Below are positions 1-12,229 of a stretch of DNA of 64,000 nt, piece by piece. This DNA comes from Toxorhynchites rutilus septentrionalis (lineage: Eukaryota > Arthropoda > Insecta > Diptera > Culicidae), in NCBI RefSeq assembly GCF_029784135.1, contig NC_073746.1:257710994-257774993 (forward strand), in the 5' to 3' direction. Made by a program: the position numbers and the translations under genes. Each line of letters starts with the position of its first letter. Within the stretch, counting starts at the first letter, position 1. A model generated the notes under the pieces. It was not told where the DNA came from. It ran no database searches and saw only the letters and a list, made by a program, of their open reading frames with translations.

Positions 1-895
1 GATGTTTACCACATTATCAACCATCATGGCAGGAAAGACACTCAAATTCATTTTAAGGTCAGTTTTGAACAAATTCAGTTCCACTATGTTATGTAAACTT
101 ACATCAATAAACCTGGTTTCAATCCGTATAGTTTTAAGTGAGCATTATTATTAGGCGGTAAGGTGAACACAACCGGTTGAGTTTATTTTATGTCCCTAAA
201 ATATGTTTATATTCATATTATTATTGGAAATTGGGAGAGTGGTATGAGAAGCTTCAGATTACTAATATTGGAGGGTATTTTACGATAACTAGATCTGATT
301 TTCAAAATGCAAACAGCAAAATTTCACTAGAAATCTTGCCAAGAGTCCGGTTCTATCCCCTAAATATTGAGAAAGCTAAAATATGTACAAAAAACAGAAC
401 ATTGAGACATTCCAGAGTGTTGTTGTACATTTCCCTTTCCCGTGTTAAACACCTATTTCCACTTTACGTTAATCGAAAGCTACCCAAGAAACCCCTTCTG
501 GAGTAAATATTCCGCCGGCACTGCGGACGAAAATGTATCGATTTTGTGTCGAAAATAATCCTTGTCTCGATTACCTCAACCATGTTGTCGAGATTTACTG
601 ACTGAAGCTTTTTTACCTACATCAATTGATGGTGACAATTGAATCTGAGTTCTCTATAGCACATGAGCAAAATAATGTTTTGAAACGGCTGCAATATTGA
701 GAGCGCTAAAAAGTTGTTTAAAGAAATAGTTTTGTTCGACAACAATTTTGTTCTGTTAGTCTGTGTTTTCAGCTACCAAACCAAGCAATTTTATATAAAA
801 TCGTCAATTTAAACAAAACAGCAAGACGCTGGAATTGACAGAACATTCCACTTTACTAGAACACTTTGAAAAACGTAAGGAGAATATCGTTTCCT
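1..895. other. Unassigned AT-rich DNA
   Basis: I see no gene, RNA or repeat boundary here. One open frame of 109 codons (177-506) has no recognisable family, no splice context and ordinary AT-rich composition, so I treat it as chance. Confidence 0.5.
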
Positions 896-1768
896 GTGCA
901 ATTCCATACAAAATCAGCCGAAAAACAGTTTTGACGCGACCCTCTTGGGTTTTATTGAAACTTGGTACTTATGAGCAATTCCAAATGAAATCGACAAATG
1001 ACAAAACATGAGCATTTTTGATTTTTTTGACTCAAGCGTAACTTTTGAAAAGGGTGTATCGATTTTAGTAGGAGAAATCTTTGATAATTTATATCTCAAA
1101 AACTGAGAGTCGTCCCGAAATAGTGTCTTATAAAGAGTTATAGAGTATTGATGTCTAAACATGAAAAAAATATACACTGAGAAAAAAATTAGTACTCTTT
1201 TTTTTATTTACAAAAAAAAACTTGAATTTGCAATATCCTAAATACATATTTTTTAATTTTTTTTTCATTTTTCCATATAAAATAGAAGTCATATAGAAAA
1301 TTTAAAAATTGGGTCCAAATTGGTAAAACTATTTTTGACGAACTTTATTTGAACATCGATTTTTTATGAATTTTCGAGACTTTGAATTTTTTTATGTTAA
1401 CAATCATTTTTAGCCACAAATTATGATTCCTGATGTGATTTAAAACAAAAAAGCTCATTATAAATCTCCTTCTAAATACAACCATTCTCGAGATGTTTGG
1501 AAACATATTTCTAATTTATTGTCTTTTTTATAGTAAATGTACCCTTTTAATATGTTTGTCGTGTTATACCATCATGTTCATGAAATTTTATGAATTTGCT
1601 TATAATTTCCAACAACTTTTCTAAATACATCATCATGGTGAAAATATATGTTTAGGAGTTACGTTGAAAATCATTTGAACACATGTGGGTTAATATAAAA
1701 CGTAGCGATATTTAAAAATGTTTTTTTTTATCCTAATACAAACTTTTAACATGTTATACATGTTGCAC
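896..1768 (+). repeat. Left long terminal inverted repeat
   Basis: This stretch matches the reverse complement of 4318-5184 over nearly its whole length. Shared landmarks include the CATGTTTAGACATCAATAC-like block (1150-1165), the T-rich run near 1195-1260, and the ACGTAGCGATATTTAAA block near 1700 at the inner edge. The inner boundary near 1768 is where similarity to the right arm fades. Confidence 0.7.
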
Positions 1769-1933
1769 CAACAGAACACAACATTTATAAATGGAAAAAA
1801 TATAATTCTCTACAATTTGGTCAAATAATTCCTATATTTATCTGAGTTTAAGAGATACTAATAATAATACTAGAATTTTTAGCATGTATTTTTATCAACT
1901 AACAATTTTGTTGTATATAATTTAATTTTTTCA

Positions 1934-4078
1934 TTATTTTCTTATATTTCTATACACATTATGATAACTTACTGCATTGTCGTTAGAGTACAACTTTGCT
2001 GCTACTTCATTCTCGGATACAGGTACAAAAGAATGATACTTTTGGGTACCTGGAATTTGTTTGGTGTTATCATACATGCTACTCAACTCTTCCACACCCT
2101 GATCATATTCTTCTTGTGACATATATGAAAATGACAATTTTGTAAGATAGTCTTCTTTTCGCTTGCTAGCCCAGTCAAATAACGTTTTTGCACTCGTAAT
2201 CGGATGTTCATGCTGCCTAGCCAAACTAGCTCTTGTTGCCATCCGTTTTAATGTACCACCAATTGCATCACAAGGTCCTTTGCCGTGTGTTGCAAAAAAA
2301 ATGCCATTTAGCGTCAAGGTCGTATTTCGATTTAAACTGACATAAACTCGCAAAAATTTTCCTTTTTTTATACTGGGATGCAGCACCATCCGACATGAAT
2401 TTTATTCTTTTTACCTGCATTTGTTGTTTCAAAAATGTTACCAATTTAGAAATAAATACTTGCATAGCTATTGTGTCATGACTTAAAACTTCAGATATAA
2501 CTACAAAACTTAAATTTACCAGAGAACATTTTTCATCTCTATATTATACAACGAATGGATGGATTGTTGCTTGATCATTGTTCCAGTGATGACTTTGAAC
2601 TTCATCTTGAAGCACAAATGAATAATTTTCGGAAAAATCGCAAATCACAACAACCTCATTTTCTTGCAAATTAGCTTTTATATTGTTAAGAAATGTGGAC
2701 TGTTGTGTTTTAATATAATCATGAGTAAGTAATTTTTCTATTTTTTTCGCAAAAATACGATACAAATTCTTCCACCGGTTTTACAAGAGTTTCTATGTCG
2801 CATCGATCAGTAGAAATCCATTGTGCATAAGTAATTTCAATTAAATTGCGTTCCTGACGCTCATCTAGAAACCAGTTTCCAAACTCGTCAATTGTTGGGC
2901 ATTTTTTACATTCACGAAGGTAACAGTATTTTGATCTATTTGATATGTTACATAGTATTTTTTTCCATATATTCTTTGCATTCAATGTTAAAGGAATATT
3001 TTTTGAGACTATGAAGCATAAGATTTACATTTTCATGGAATGTACAAACACAAACGTTATGATTTCCTGAACTACTCAGCAATTTGCAATGCTTCGGACG
3101 CATTGATGCAAAAGAGCTAAATCCAATTTTGCAATTTGGATTAAGTTTCTAAATCTGTTGAAAGTTTTCCGTAATGATGTTATTAATAACCTTTTTTGGA
3201 TGTGTTGACGCTTTCCATCTTTGGCTACAGAAACATAGTCTCTTTCTCCAGGTAATGATCGACTGATATCGTCGTCATTATAAAATTACGAAACATGATT
3301 TTTAACATCTTCACTTAAACTTGGTCCATATTTGCTATGTGGTGTCGACAATACACCTTTTTCATTTGCCAGTTTTTTGGCTTGAATTGCCATATATTTA
3401 TTAACGTCAAATTCTTCTTCCATTTTATGCATGGACCAAGACTTAGGCAAAACTGTTAAAATTCTAACTTTTTCTGATCTTGGTCTGTCTGTGTGGTCAA
3501 ATTTCTCTTTGAACTGATTGATAATCTCATCAAACTTTTTTGCCTTTTGTTTAATGTTCGACTCTTCGTCTTCCTCATGTGAAAAGAAAAATAGATTTCT
3601 TTTAATACCTTTAGAAATTTCTTTGAATTTTTGTTCGGGGTAACTAGCCTGTCCAAGTCTTTTCGTCATTATTGGTGAAACGTTAATACCGGCGATTCCC
3701 TTGTTGAATAGCTCAATGTTGTACGCTCGGGAATACTATGGTATATTGCTGTTTTGGGAATCTTGCGAAGATGCTGAAACGACTGAAACTATTGATGGTA
3801 CTTCTTCTAAAGTATTACCTACTGCTGTACTGATCTGCTCCTCAGTATTACACTGCTTTGGTTTGGAAGAGTATACAGATAAACGGCATGATCCGCAAAT
3901 TTTTAAAGATGTATATAAAAGGATATTGCATCCCATTGACTTAAGTTTCTCAATCATTGACACGGTTAAGAAACGTTTTTCAGATGAACATTTCTTACCG
4001 TTTTTCGGAAGCGGTCTACAACACGAAAAAAAAATTTTGTAGTCCTCTGTGGTATACTGTTATTCAGTCTATTTATAA
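1934..4078 (-). pseudogene. DDE-type transposase relic of the long-TIR element
   Basis: Reading the minus strand, one coding region of roughly 700 codons can be followed through shifts of frame: 4078-3286 (one in-frame TAG near 3733), about 3250-2990, 2985-2719, 2765-2544, 2465-2268 and 2389-1934. Recognisable blocks in order are a Cys-containing N-terminal segment (CCRPLPKNGKKC), LPGERDYVSV, a GFSSFASMRPKHC block followed by HNVCVCTFHENV, ECKKCP, STDRCDIET, CDFSENYSFVLQDEVQ, HWNNDQATIHPFVV, SDGAASQYK and HGKGPCDAIGGT. The acidic residues in CDFSENY and SDGAASQY and the HGKGPCD block look like catalytic-core motifs of a transposase family widespread in arthropods and cnidarians. I believe it is Sola-like but am not sure. 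At least four frameshifts make it non-functional. Confidence 0.65.
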
Positions 4079-4317
4079 GGAAGATTGTTCGACAGATGAA
4101 CGATGTTTGAATATGAGTAACTTTATAAACATTATAGAGGTACCTTAAAGATACCTGACATTATATACCTATACAGAGGTAGCTTAGAGATACCTGACTC
4201 CAGGTTTGATCTAGGCATAACGTAAACAAGTTAATTATATTTGTACACATAACGTCCGGTTGAATCAACAAGGTGTATTTGTTGTTTGGATTTCAATTCT
4301 ACTGTTCGTGTTTTGAT

Positions 4318-5184
4318 TGTGTAACACGAATAATATGTTAAAAGTTTTTATTAAGATAAAAAAAGATTTTTTAATATCGCTACGTTTTGTGTTAACCCAC
4401 ATGGCTTCAAATGTTTTTCAACGTAACTCCTAAACATATATTTTTACCATAATAATGTATTTGGAAAAGTTGTTGGAAATTATAAACGAATTCATAAAAT
4501 TTCATGAACATGACGGTGTAACACGACAAACATAGTAAAAGGGAATATTTACTATAAAAAAGACAATAAATTAAAAATATTTTTTTAAATATCACGAGAA
4601 TGGCTACATTTAGAAGGAGATTTTCAATGAGATTTTTTGTTTTAAATCACATCAGAAATCATAATTTGTGGCTAAAAATGATTGTTAACATACAAAAATT
4701 TGAAGTTTCGGAAATTCATAGAAATTCGATGTTCCACAAAGTCAAAAATAGTTTTACCATCTTGGACCCATTTTTTTAATTTTCTACATGACTTCTATTT
4801 TATATGAAAAAATAAAAAAAAATAAAATAAAAAATATGTATTCTGGATATTGCAAATTTAAGTTTTTTTTTTTTGTAAATAAAAAAAGAGTACTAATTTT
4901 TTTTCTCAGTGTATATTTTTTCATGTTTAGACATCAATACGCTATAACTCTTTCTAAGACACTATTTCGGTACGACTCATAGTTTTTAGATATAAATTAT
5001 CAAAGATTTCCCCTACTAAAATCGATACGCCCTTTTCAAAAGTTACGCTTGAGTCAAAAAATTCCCAATTGCTGTGGAAAACTCATATTTCCTCCAACCC
5101 AAACGGAATACAAACTTTCATTCGAATCAAAAATACATGTTTTTAAAATCTGCATTTTTTGGACGATTTCATTTGGAATTGCAC
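4318..5184 (-). repeat. Right long terminal inverted repeat
   Basis: This is the inverted partner of 896-1768. Its outer end reads GGAATTGCAC at 5175-5184, the complement of GTGCAATTCC at 896-905. About 90 bp near 5060-5165 differ from the left arm. Confidence 0.7.
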
Positions 5185-5640
5185 TTATACCAAAAATCAC
5201 AATTTACATTATCATATGACCAATTTTAATCACGACTGCGTATTCAAAATCATTGATTTTTTTTTTCAAAAAAATTGTAACTCAAAATCCCGATATCTGA
5301 TTGAAATATGACTTTTGACAAAGTTCTTGGAAAATTTCTGAACTATCTAGGAAAAATAGCATTTTAAATGCGCTGTTGAAAAATCTTACTCAAAAATTGA
5401 ATTTAATATTAAAAACATTTATACCTAAAAAAGTCCTCCCTTCGATATTTTTTATATATTTTTATTGTATAACCCTTCTTATTTAACAAAGTTTGACATA
5501 CAGTGGATCCATGGCAAACTCACCAAAATGGGGATATTAATTTTTGAAAATTTATGATATTTCAACGCTTTGTGAAATCGTAACCATTAAAAAAAATAAC
5601 ATAAAAATGGAACTTACATACGATTCAACATGTAACAACC
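5163..5640 (+). repeat. Left arm of a second long inverted-repeat pair
   Basis: The reverse complement of 8963-9430 matches this stretch. Shared blocks include ATTATCATATGACC (5210), TAGGAAAAATAGCATTTTAA (5349), the TTAACAAAGTTTGAC block near 5485 and a TTTGTGAAATCGT block near 5570. It overlaps the end of the long-TIR element just upstream. It may be a related non-autonomous element whose middle has been filled by later insertions. Confidence 0.55.
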
Positions 5641-6551
5641 ATTCTCGAGATATAATCAATTTAATATAATTGAAATCATATTCGCGAAATATTAGAAAAC
5701 ACATAGAGGAAGGTGGCCCTGGTGCGACCCCCTAAATTGCAACAGCCATTCTTCACATAAAATTTTCGTTTTTTGGCAACGTCGGCATGAAAATGAATAC
5801 TATAACTCCTAAACTATGTTTTATAGTGGTCGATGTGGTTCAAAAAGGGTAAAACAGAGACTAAATCGGAAGGTCCATTTTTCGACACCTTCAAAACCGG
5901 CCTCCCCATGGTCCTGAGCCGGCAATGTACTTTTTCAGCGAATCTACTCCCAATTGCATTATATTGGTAATGGATGAAAATAACGGACAAGCGGAAAACG
6001 AATATAATCTTGTTTCGATTTCCGGTTTGCTGATAATGGCTCTAAATGACCAATAATGATGGATACCCTCTACGATGTGGGTATTGGGTGAAAGGGCTAT
6101 AACAGCGGAAGTCGAATATCGGATTCCAATGCCATTTTGCAAACGAAGATGGTGGCTTCCGGTTCATCGAAAAATCAACACTAATAGACCGGAAATGAAG
6201 TTAGAGGAGTTCAGTTAGACATGTGTTAAAGCGAGACGAAGAAAGTATTAAAGCGAAATTACGGTAGTGAAGAACACATACACAAACGGCATTTATGTTG
6301 TTCATGATGTAGTATGTTCTCCAAGTCAAGTCTATTCAGTTGATACACGTATCCCAATCAACATTCAAATAATCAAAAGGAAGGTGATCTTTCATTCGAT
6401 ATCTATATGCGGGAGTTGCATGGAAGAACGTAATTGGCCATTTTAAGACTGCGGCCATCATGGATTTGTTTTTTTCATGATCTACTGTGTTCTACTAGTG
6501 AGATCCATCTATTTGACACCCATATTAATGGGGTTGTGAAATATATATACA
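5641..6551. other. Unassigned DNA with a fragment of a dispersed repeat
   Basis: No coding signal is recognised. From about 6425 to 6542 the sequence is an inverted, decayed copy of the repeat unit arrayed at 27.6-28.4 kb: a GCGGCCATCATGGATT block, then GTTCTACTAGTGAG, then a GACACCCATATTAATGGGG block. Confidence 0.45.
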
Positions 6552-7012
6552 GTTGAGTGGCAGCGAAAATGGTCATGTCAAATTTCAGAAACCGACCATG
6601 TACATTTTGTTTATTGGTCCAAAAAATGACCTGTGCCAAGTTTCAGCTATATCGGACATGATTTAGGGGTGCCTCAAAGCGCTCAAAGTTTTAATTTTTT
6701 CATCCTCGAAAACCTTCCAAGGGTGGAGTAAAGTAAATACGGAAAATCGAATTTTTTTTTTCGATGCGAAATGACTAAAAAGAATAAAACCTCGAGATCT
6801 GTTCTATCGGAAAAAAAAATTTTGGCCGAAAATCGACTTTTTGGGACTCAGCCTGCATGGCCAAAAATTCAAAGCTCTCAGTGTCTTGAGTCACCCCTAA
6901 ATCATGACCGATGGAGCTGAAATTTCATTTTTTGGACAAATAAACAAAATGTACATGGCCGGTTCCGAAATTTGACATGACCATTTTCTCTCATACATCC
7001 ATTGCCACCCTA
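6552..7012. mobile_element. MITE-like element with TIRs of about 140 bp
   Basis: The stretch 6555-6690 is matched, inverted, by 6870-7005. Shared blocks are AAATGGTCATGTCAAATTTC, CCATGTACATTTTGTTTAT and CATGATTTAGGGGTG. No coding capacity remains between the arms. The ends sit next to TA dinucleotides, but I cannot fix the termini to the base. Confidence 0.55.
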
Positions 7013-7017
7013 ATATA

Positions 7018-8216
7018 CAGCCATTCCATGCCGAACCGATATACAGGTGGGACTCGATTATATATAGTCGACCATTTTTTTTCAACAATTATTTTCAAAT
7101 CCTATACATAATCGAATCTCAAGAAAACAATTTTTTCACTAATGTATGAATGTCAAACATTAATAGAAAAATAGCTTTTTTGTGATTCGATTATGCATGG
7201 ATTCGTAAATTAACGTTGAAAGTGAAATTGCGATTATATATAATCGAGTCCGACCTGTAATGAGTCCCAGATTTTCGTGAGCAGTGGTAGTTTTGTTACT
7301 TATCGCAAAATATTAGACTCGCATTCTCATTTTTTTTTTTTTTTTGTTAACGTCGATCATCCGAATCGGTCCAGTAGTTGTTATGAATTTTTGTGGTTGA
7401 AAAAAGGGGTAAAAATTGATTTTTCGAACTGTCGGTTAATTTTAAAAATCATAACTCAAGAACAAAAAATTACACCTCTCTGTTTCTTGGATGTTACGTA
7501 AAAAAAACCTCAGCTTTCAAGAAAATATATAAACAAATATAGCGCCCTTGGTCCCGAGACCATGTAAACTATAAAAAAAGAAATACAATAAAAAATAACA
7601 GAAACAAAATAATTTTTTTCTTGACAATATAGTATTTTTCGAAAAAGACTAGTATATTGGCTTCAATTTGATATCATGATCGTCTAAATCAGTAGTTCAA
7701 AAGTTATAAATTGTTGAAAAATATCATTTTTGGAAAAAGGGTAAAAAATTGTTTCTAGATTTTCACAGTTTTGCTCTTTTTCGCAAGGGTGACCATTCCG
7801 ATTTGATTTGTTTCTGTTGATTGTATTTGTTTTTTGTATAGTTTACATGGTTAAAGATAGAGAGCGCTATATTTTTTATATTTTTTCTTGAGAGCTGAGG
7901 ATTTTGAACAGAGATGTGTTCTATTTCGTTTTTGAGTTATGACTTTTCAAAGTTAATATGTTTTTAGTCTTCGCTCGATATTCCTATGTGATGTGACTAC
8001 ACTAGATCTATGCGAAAAGAATTCCTTTTTTTTTGCAAGCGTATTTTTTTTCAAAGAAGACTAGCTCATTGACTTCATTTTAATACGTCGATTATCTGTG
8101 ATCAATATCAAAATCTTATCGATAGCTCAAAAGTTATGAGTTTTTGAAAATAATCATTTTTGGAAAAAAGGAAAAAAATCTTAGAAACACTAGATTGGTT
8201 TGTCATGGAATGACTG
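7018..8216. mobile_element. TA-flanked non-coding repeat family, copy 1
   Basis: The ends read CAGCCATTCCATGCC inward from the left and, less well preserved, CATGGAATGACTG at the right, the termini of a family seen again at 42075-43453 and 20990-22174. The inside is built from repeated blocks such as AGTAGTTCAAAAGTTAT and GTTTACATGG. No transposase is present. A 214-bp element is inserted at 7044-7257, splitting the left terminus from the rest. Confidence 0.6.
7044..7257. mobile_element. 214-bp pogo-like MITE with TA target duplication
   Basis: The left end CAGGTGGGACTCGATTATA and the right end, inverted as CAGGTCGGACTCGATTATA, form TIRs of about 24 bp, each flanked by TA (7042-7043 and 7258-7259). 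Removing the element and one TA restores the host repeat text, which is seen uninterrupted near 42090. The CAG terminus with a TA duplication fits pogo/Tigger-type MITEs. Related single ends occur near 8955 and 23109. Confidence 0.7.
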
Positions 8217-8221
8217 TCTAT

Positions 8222-8456
8222 CGCCATTTTATGGTGGCGGCCATTTTGGATTTGGATTTTTCGTAAATAACTGTGTTCTACTAGTCAAGCTCTTTCATTT
8301 GAAACCCATATTTATGGGGTTTTCCGCCATTTTGTAGCGAGCGCCATTTTCAAGATCATGGAATACGCAGTTTTATGATGACAGCAGCGATAAAGGTATG
8401 TTCAAAATTTCAGATCAATCGGTCAACAGGAAGACGGTCAAATTTCTAATTTTCAC
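8222..8456 (-). repeat. Dispersed repeat copy, inverted relative to 27.4 kb
   Basis: The reverse complement matches 27411-27660: a TTGACCGATTGATCTGAAAT block, CTTTATCGCTGCTGTCAT, AAACTGCGTATT, a TACAAAATGGCGG block and the CTACTAGTCAAG block. It carries no coding signal. Confidence 0.6.
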
Positions 8457-8962
8457 TGTATATAGTCGAAGTCAGAAAAAAAAATTTGTTAGACAATCCT
8501 GTTTTTCCGTAAAATTTAGTACAGGATACAGTTGTGAAACATCTAAATTAGATGATTTTAATATCATTTTGGAAGTGAAATACTTAAAATATAGTGGTTT
8601 TGAAGAAGTTGTTATTAATTTTATCCCAAAAATTCATAATAAACTTTGTTGTGTCTATCAATAAAATTGAAGCTCTCTAATCGCTCTACAATTTGTTTCT
8701 TTGAGGCCCATTTTCTATTTTTCTTCATTCCCTGAAATATCTTGATAAGCAAATCCTGGTGAGAATATCCAAATCTTCAAAAATCACTATTTTTACTCCA
8801 CTGTACTTATAAAAGCCAATTAACGTTCACCTTAACGTTAAAATATTACATTTTCCCTTGAAATAGGTCATATTTGAAATATAAAAAAAAACTGTATATA
8901 ATCGAATCATATACATATGTATAATCGAGTCAGTATATAATCGAGTCCGACCTGTATATTGT
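8457..8962. other. Unassigned DNA ending in a pogo-like terminus
   Basis: No gene is recognised; an 88-codon open frame starting at 8398 lies mostly in repeat DNA. The stretch 8885-8955 holds three copies of ATAATCGAGTC-like text and ends CGAGTCCGACCTG followed by TA. That is the terminus of the MITE at 7044-7257. I see no matching partner end. Confidence 0.4.
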
Positions 8963-9430
8963 TTTTCATGTTGCATCGCATGTAGATTCCATTTTTATGT
9001 AACTTTTCTTAAGTAGTCACGATTTCACAAAATATTAAGATTTCATAAATTTTAAAAAATTGATATCTTTATTTTGGCGAATTTGCCATTGCGATGGAAA
9101 CCTTTTCCCATTTAACAAAGTTTGACGTATAGTGGTCAAACTTTGTTAAATGGGAAGAGGGTTCCAATAAAATATCCAAAAAAATATCGTGTTGTTTTGA
9201 GATATGAACGTTTTTGATATTAAATTCGATTTTTGAGTAAGATTTTTTAACAATGCATTTAAAATGTTATTTTTCCTAGATAGCTCATTAATGTTCCAAC
9301 AACTTTGTCATTCTAGATTTATAGTTACGATTTTTTGAAAGAAAGATCAATTATTCTGAATGTGCCCTTTTAAAAAACCTTTCGTAATTTAAATTGGTCA
9401 TATGATAATGAAAATTGTGATTTTATGTAG
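8963..9430 (-). repeat. Right arm of the second long inverted-repeat pair
   Basis: This is the inverted partner of 5163-5640. It contains a short palindrome of its own: CCCATTTAACAAAGTTTGAC (9108) faces its complement about 30 bp downstream. Confidence 0.55.
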
Positions 9431-10499
9431 TTTCCATCATAAGTACTAAGAACGGAAAAGGTCGGGTCAGCGACCGTGGCATAGAATTGCTCTAGATTCA
9501 TTATTTTCAGAGCAACGGAAACGATACTAACCTTCAACGAAAACACTAAACAACCCTTCAAAAAACTACGATTGAATATTTCCTGAATCACTCAGGTTTA
9601 CTATTTTCAGTGTAAGATTCGCCAAGATTTACCCCACTTGTGTACCCAACTCAATCTCCAGAAAACTCCCCCTCTCAATGTGTCATCGGCGGTTCACTGG
9701 CAATATAGGTTAGTCACTCTCACTCGATACCCAGCGAAAAGTCTCACTCCATGTAGCTCTCTCAGAAAATCATGCACGGCCAGCAGAACACCGACGGGGG
9801 TAAAATCCATGCTGGTTATACCTCTCACCAACACTTTTTGGCGCGAAACAAGTTCAAGGTTATCATCTGCTACACTGACATCGCATCGCGAACGGAGTCG
9901 AGAGTGCGTCGATCGGAACTCGGTACATTCGTCGAGAGTGCTCACATCGTTGGGGTAAACAACCGACTTCCCACCATTCCGAACGTCGGCTTCAACGAAT
10001 CCCTTCCACCACGTGCACACTAGTTTCCACCCACACCCTGTGGTGGATGAAAAGGGTATCGCATTGCTTTCAACTTTGACCGCGCACTAGCCTGGGCGGG
10101 AGAGAAATAGCTCGTACGGAATGGATCAAATTCTGATGCGTAATTGTGAGTACTCTCCCGAAGAAGAGTTTTCGCGAAAATGTGCACTAGAGTATTCTAG
10201 AAGCATTCCATAATTATAAAATATCACATCAAAATTACCTGCTTCTGGAAAATACGCTCATAAGCCGCGGTTCTCTGTAAAACAGGTAAACATACGGAAT
10301 TAAAGCATCACTGTATGGATCACTTTCACGAAGCTTTAGTCGGAAATTTACAAAGCTTTATCGTAAAGCACTTTTCTTCGCACCACCGCTATCCTCAGAT
10401 CCCATGCGATTGAAGAAGTTTCCTGATTCATTGAAGGATCAGAACTTTCACTTTAACACACTCTTCGGGTCCGCGATGCTTACGGCGGCACATAAACTA
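9431..10499. other. Unassigned region with a higher-GC island
   Basis: The stretch 9640-10090 is visibly richer in G and C than its surroundings. It is open on the minus strand (10020-9694, 108 codons) and on the plus strand (9772-10023). Neither product belongs to a family I recognise and no convincing splice sites frame them. It could be an exon or a promoter region of an unidentified gene; I cannot decide. Confidence 0.3.
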
Positions 10500-10663
10500 G
10501 GCCGCCACAGGAACGATTATCAAGATGGTTCTATCACACGTTGCAGTTTTTCCAGGACTGCACCGAGGAGGCTGCTTACCAGGATGCACTCAGAAGGAGT
10601 GTTATGACGGCTGCAGCTGCAAAGTACAACCCGACTGCGGGAGAATTTTTACCAATTTGACTG
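10500..10663 (+). other. Possible terminal exon of an unrecognised gene
   Basis: A plus-strand frame after a possible acceptor (AAACTAG, about 10494-10500) reads to a TGA at about 10663. It includes WFYHTLQFFQDCTEEAAYQD and then an Ala-rich MTAAAAKYNPTAGEF end. The amino-acid texture looks coding, with helical acidic and basic alternation, but I do not recognise the protein. The overlapping +1 frame also stays open, so coding status is uncertain and no partner exon was found. Confidence 0.22.
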
Positions 10664-12229
10664 GAGAGAAAGTGAGAGGAGCGAATGAATCAACTATTTT
10701 GTTCTCTACTTATGCAGAATGTGCCAGAAAGCACCAGAGGACACGTGACACTACACGAACGAGGACGCTGTACCCGTGGGACGGTCCCCGTTCGGGAACA
10801 GTTGGCCCCACGACTTTGGGGAATAGATGTTTCATGACCTATGTAATTTTGTTGTTTCATTAGAATATTGTTACCTTTCTTACATTCAATGTAAGGCACG
10901 ATTTTGCTTGGTTTCTCATTGAACGAACAACGGGTTAAACTATTACGTTAGGGAAACGCTGTTATGGAATAGCCCAATCAGAAATTAGTCTTTTTCTCGA
11001 AGTTGTAAGCAGTGAAGTAAGCGTAATAAATCCTTTAAACCAAGTGCTGTTGTTTTTTGAAAAGCCAGCGGTAATTAACAATCCCCTGACTCTAAACTTA
11101 GAAAAAATGCACATTGCAAATGTCATGTTGATCATAATTTCATAAATTCTCATCCCATTTCACACTCATTCCAGAAAGAGACCATTATGTACCAAAAAAT
11201 GAACGTTTGATTAAGTTTTAGGACAATATGTGTAACATCATCTGAATAAACACTGGTTATATCTTTAAAACATATTTAGTTTTTATGCACCAACTTTTGA
11301 GCGCGTTGAAAAAACTGCTATATTATGTTTAATTTTTTTTTTTAATTTTTTTTTCTTCGCTATTTTTAAGTCTTCTTGAGATATCTCTGCACTTGCTCAA
11401 CCAAACTTCAACGTCTTTATACCATTGAATGGATAATTAAATAAATGAAGACCAGTAGGTAGACCTATGTTTCATTTTGTAATTTATGAAAAACAAGCAT
11501 TTGGAAAATAGGTATTTTAAGGCGTTGTCACGTCACGAAAATAGAGCATGTTCTTTAGTATATCATAAGAACTTGAGATCATTAGATAGTCATAAGAACT
11601 TAACATTTTTTTAACTTTGTTTATTCTTAGCAAACAATGAGGGTTAAAAAACTCCAAACTTTGACTAAGATCGGTCCAAAAATAGAGAACTATGTAGTGT
11701 CTCAAGAAATTGTTGTCACGCAACGAAACGTATATGATCCATTCCAGCGTGACGTGACAACATTTTGACTCACTACAAACCCGTTTTTTCGTATAAATCG
11801 TACGATTTCCATAAAGAAATCGATGTAAAGTTCAAATTGAGAAAATTTCCTACAAAAACCATCAGATGGAGAATATTTTATAGTTAAATTCGCTTGTTGT
11901 CAGTCAAATAATTTTGTGACGTGAGAACACCCGACGTTTTGCGATTCCCGACTGTTGAAAATTAAAGTTGTATTTTCAGTTCCATTTCAATACACACAAG
12001 TGAATTATTCTATGATTTGTCAAAAATAGATAAACGTAGAATTCAGTATATTCAGTTTTCAAAATTCTTTTAAAAACCGTGCAAATGTCGGCATATCGAT
12101 ACACGCTATGCACGAAAAACAGGATTCACAAAATCAATAGAGTGTAATAAATTTGAATTACAATACTATTTTATATTCCTGAATTATCTTGGATTAATTA
12201 TATTGAAACTTTATAAAATAATCCAAGTA
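10664..12229. other. Unassigned AT-rich DNA with one MITE candidate
   Basis: No gene is recognised. It contains the TIR candidate at 11521-11932 and T-rich runs near 11330. Confidence 0.4.
11521..11932. mobile_element. MITE candidate with TCACGTCAC termini
   Basis: The left end GGCGTTGTCACGTCACGAAA is matched, inverted, by GGTGTTCTCACGTCACAAAA at the right. A third related block (GCGTGACGTGACAAC) sits near 11748. The element is about 410 bp and non-coding. I cannot see a clear target duplication. Confidence 0.4.

Larger units (their letters stand above)
896..5184 (-). mobile_element. Long-TIR DNA transposon with decayed transposase
   Basis: Two arms of about 870 bp (896-1768 and 4318-5184) are inverted copies of each other, with scattered substitutions and indels. 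Both outer ends read GTGCAATTCCA inward. Between them lies one minus-strand transposase relic (4078-1934). Very long TIRs around one large transposase resemble the Sola group, but I make that assignment from memory of family architecture and cannot test it. No clear target-site duplication flanks the ends, so the exact boundaries are uncertain. A part of the right arm abuts a different inverted repeat starting near 5163. Confidence 0.65.

Noticed and set aside
2163..2345. Plus-strand 60-codon frame inside the long-TIR element.
   Set aside because: It is antisense to the better supported minus-strand transposase relic.
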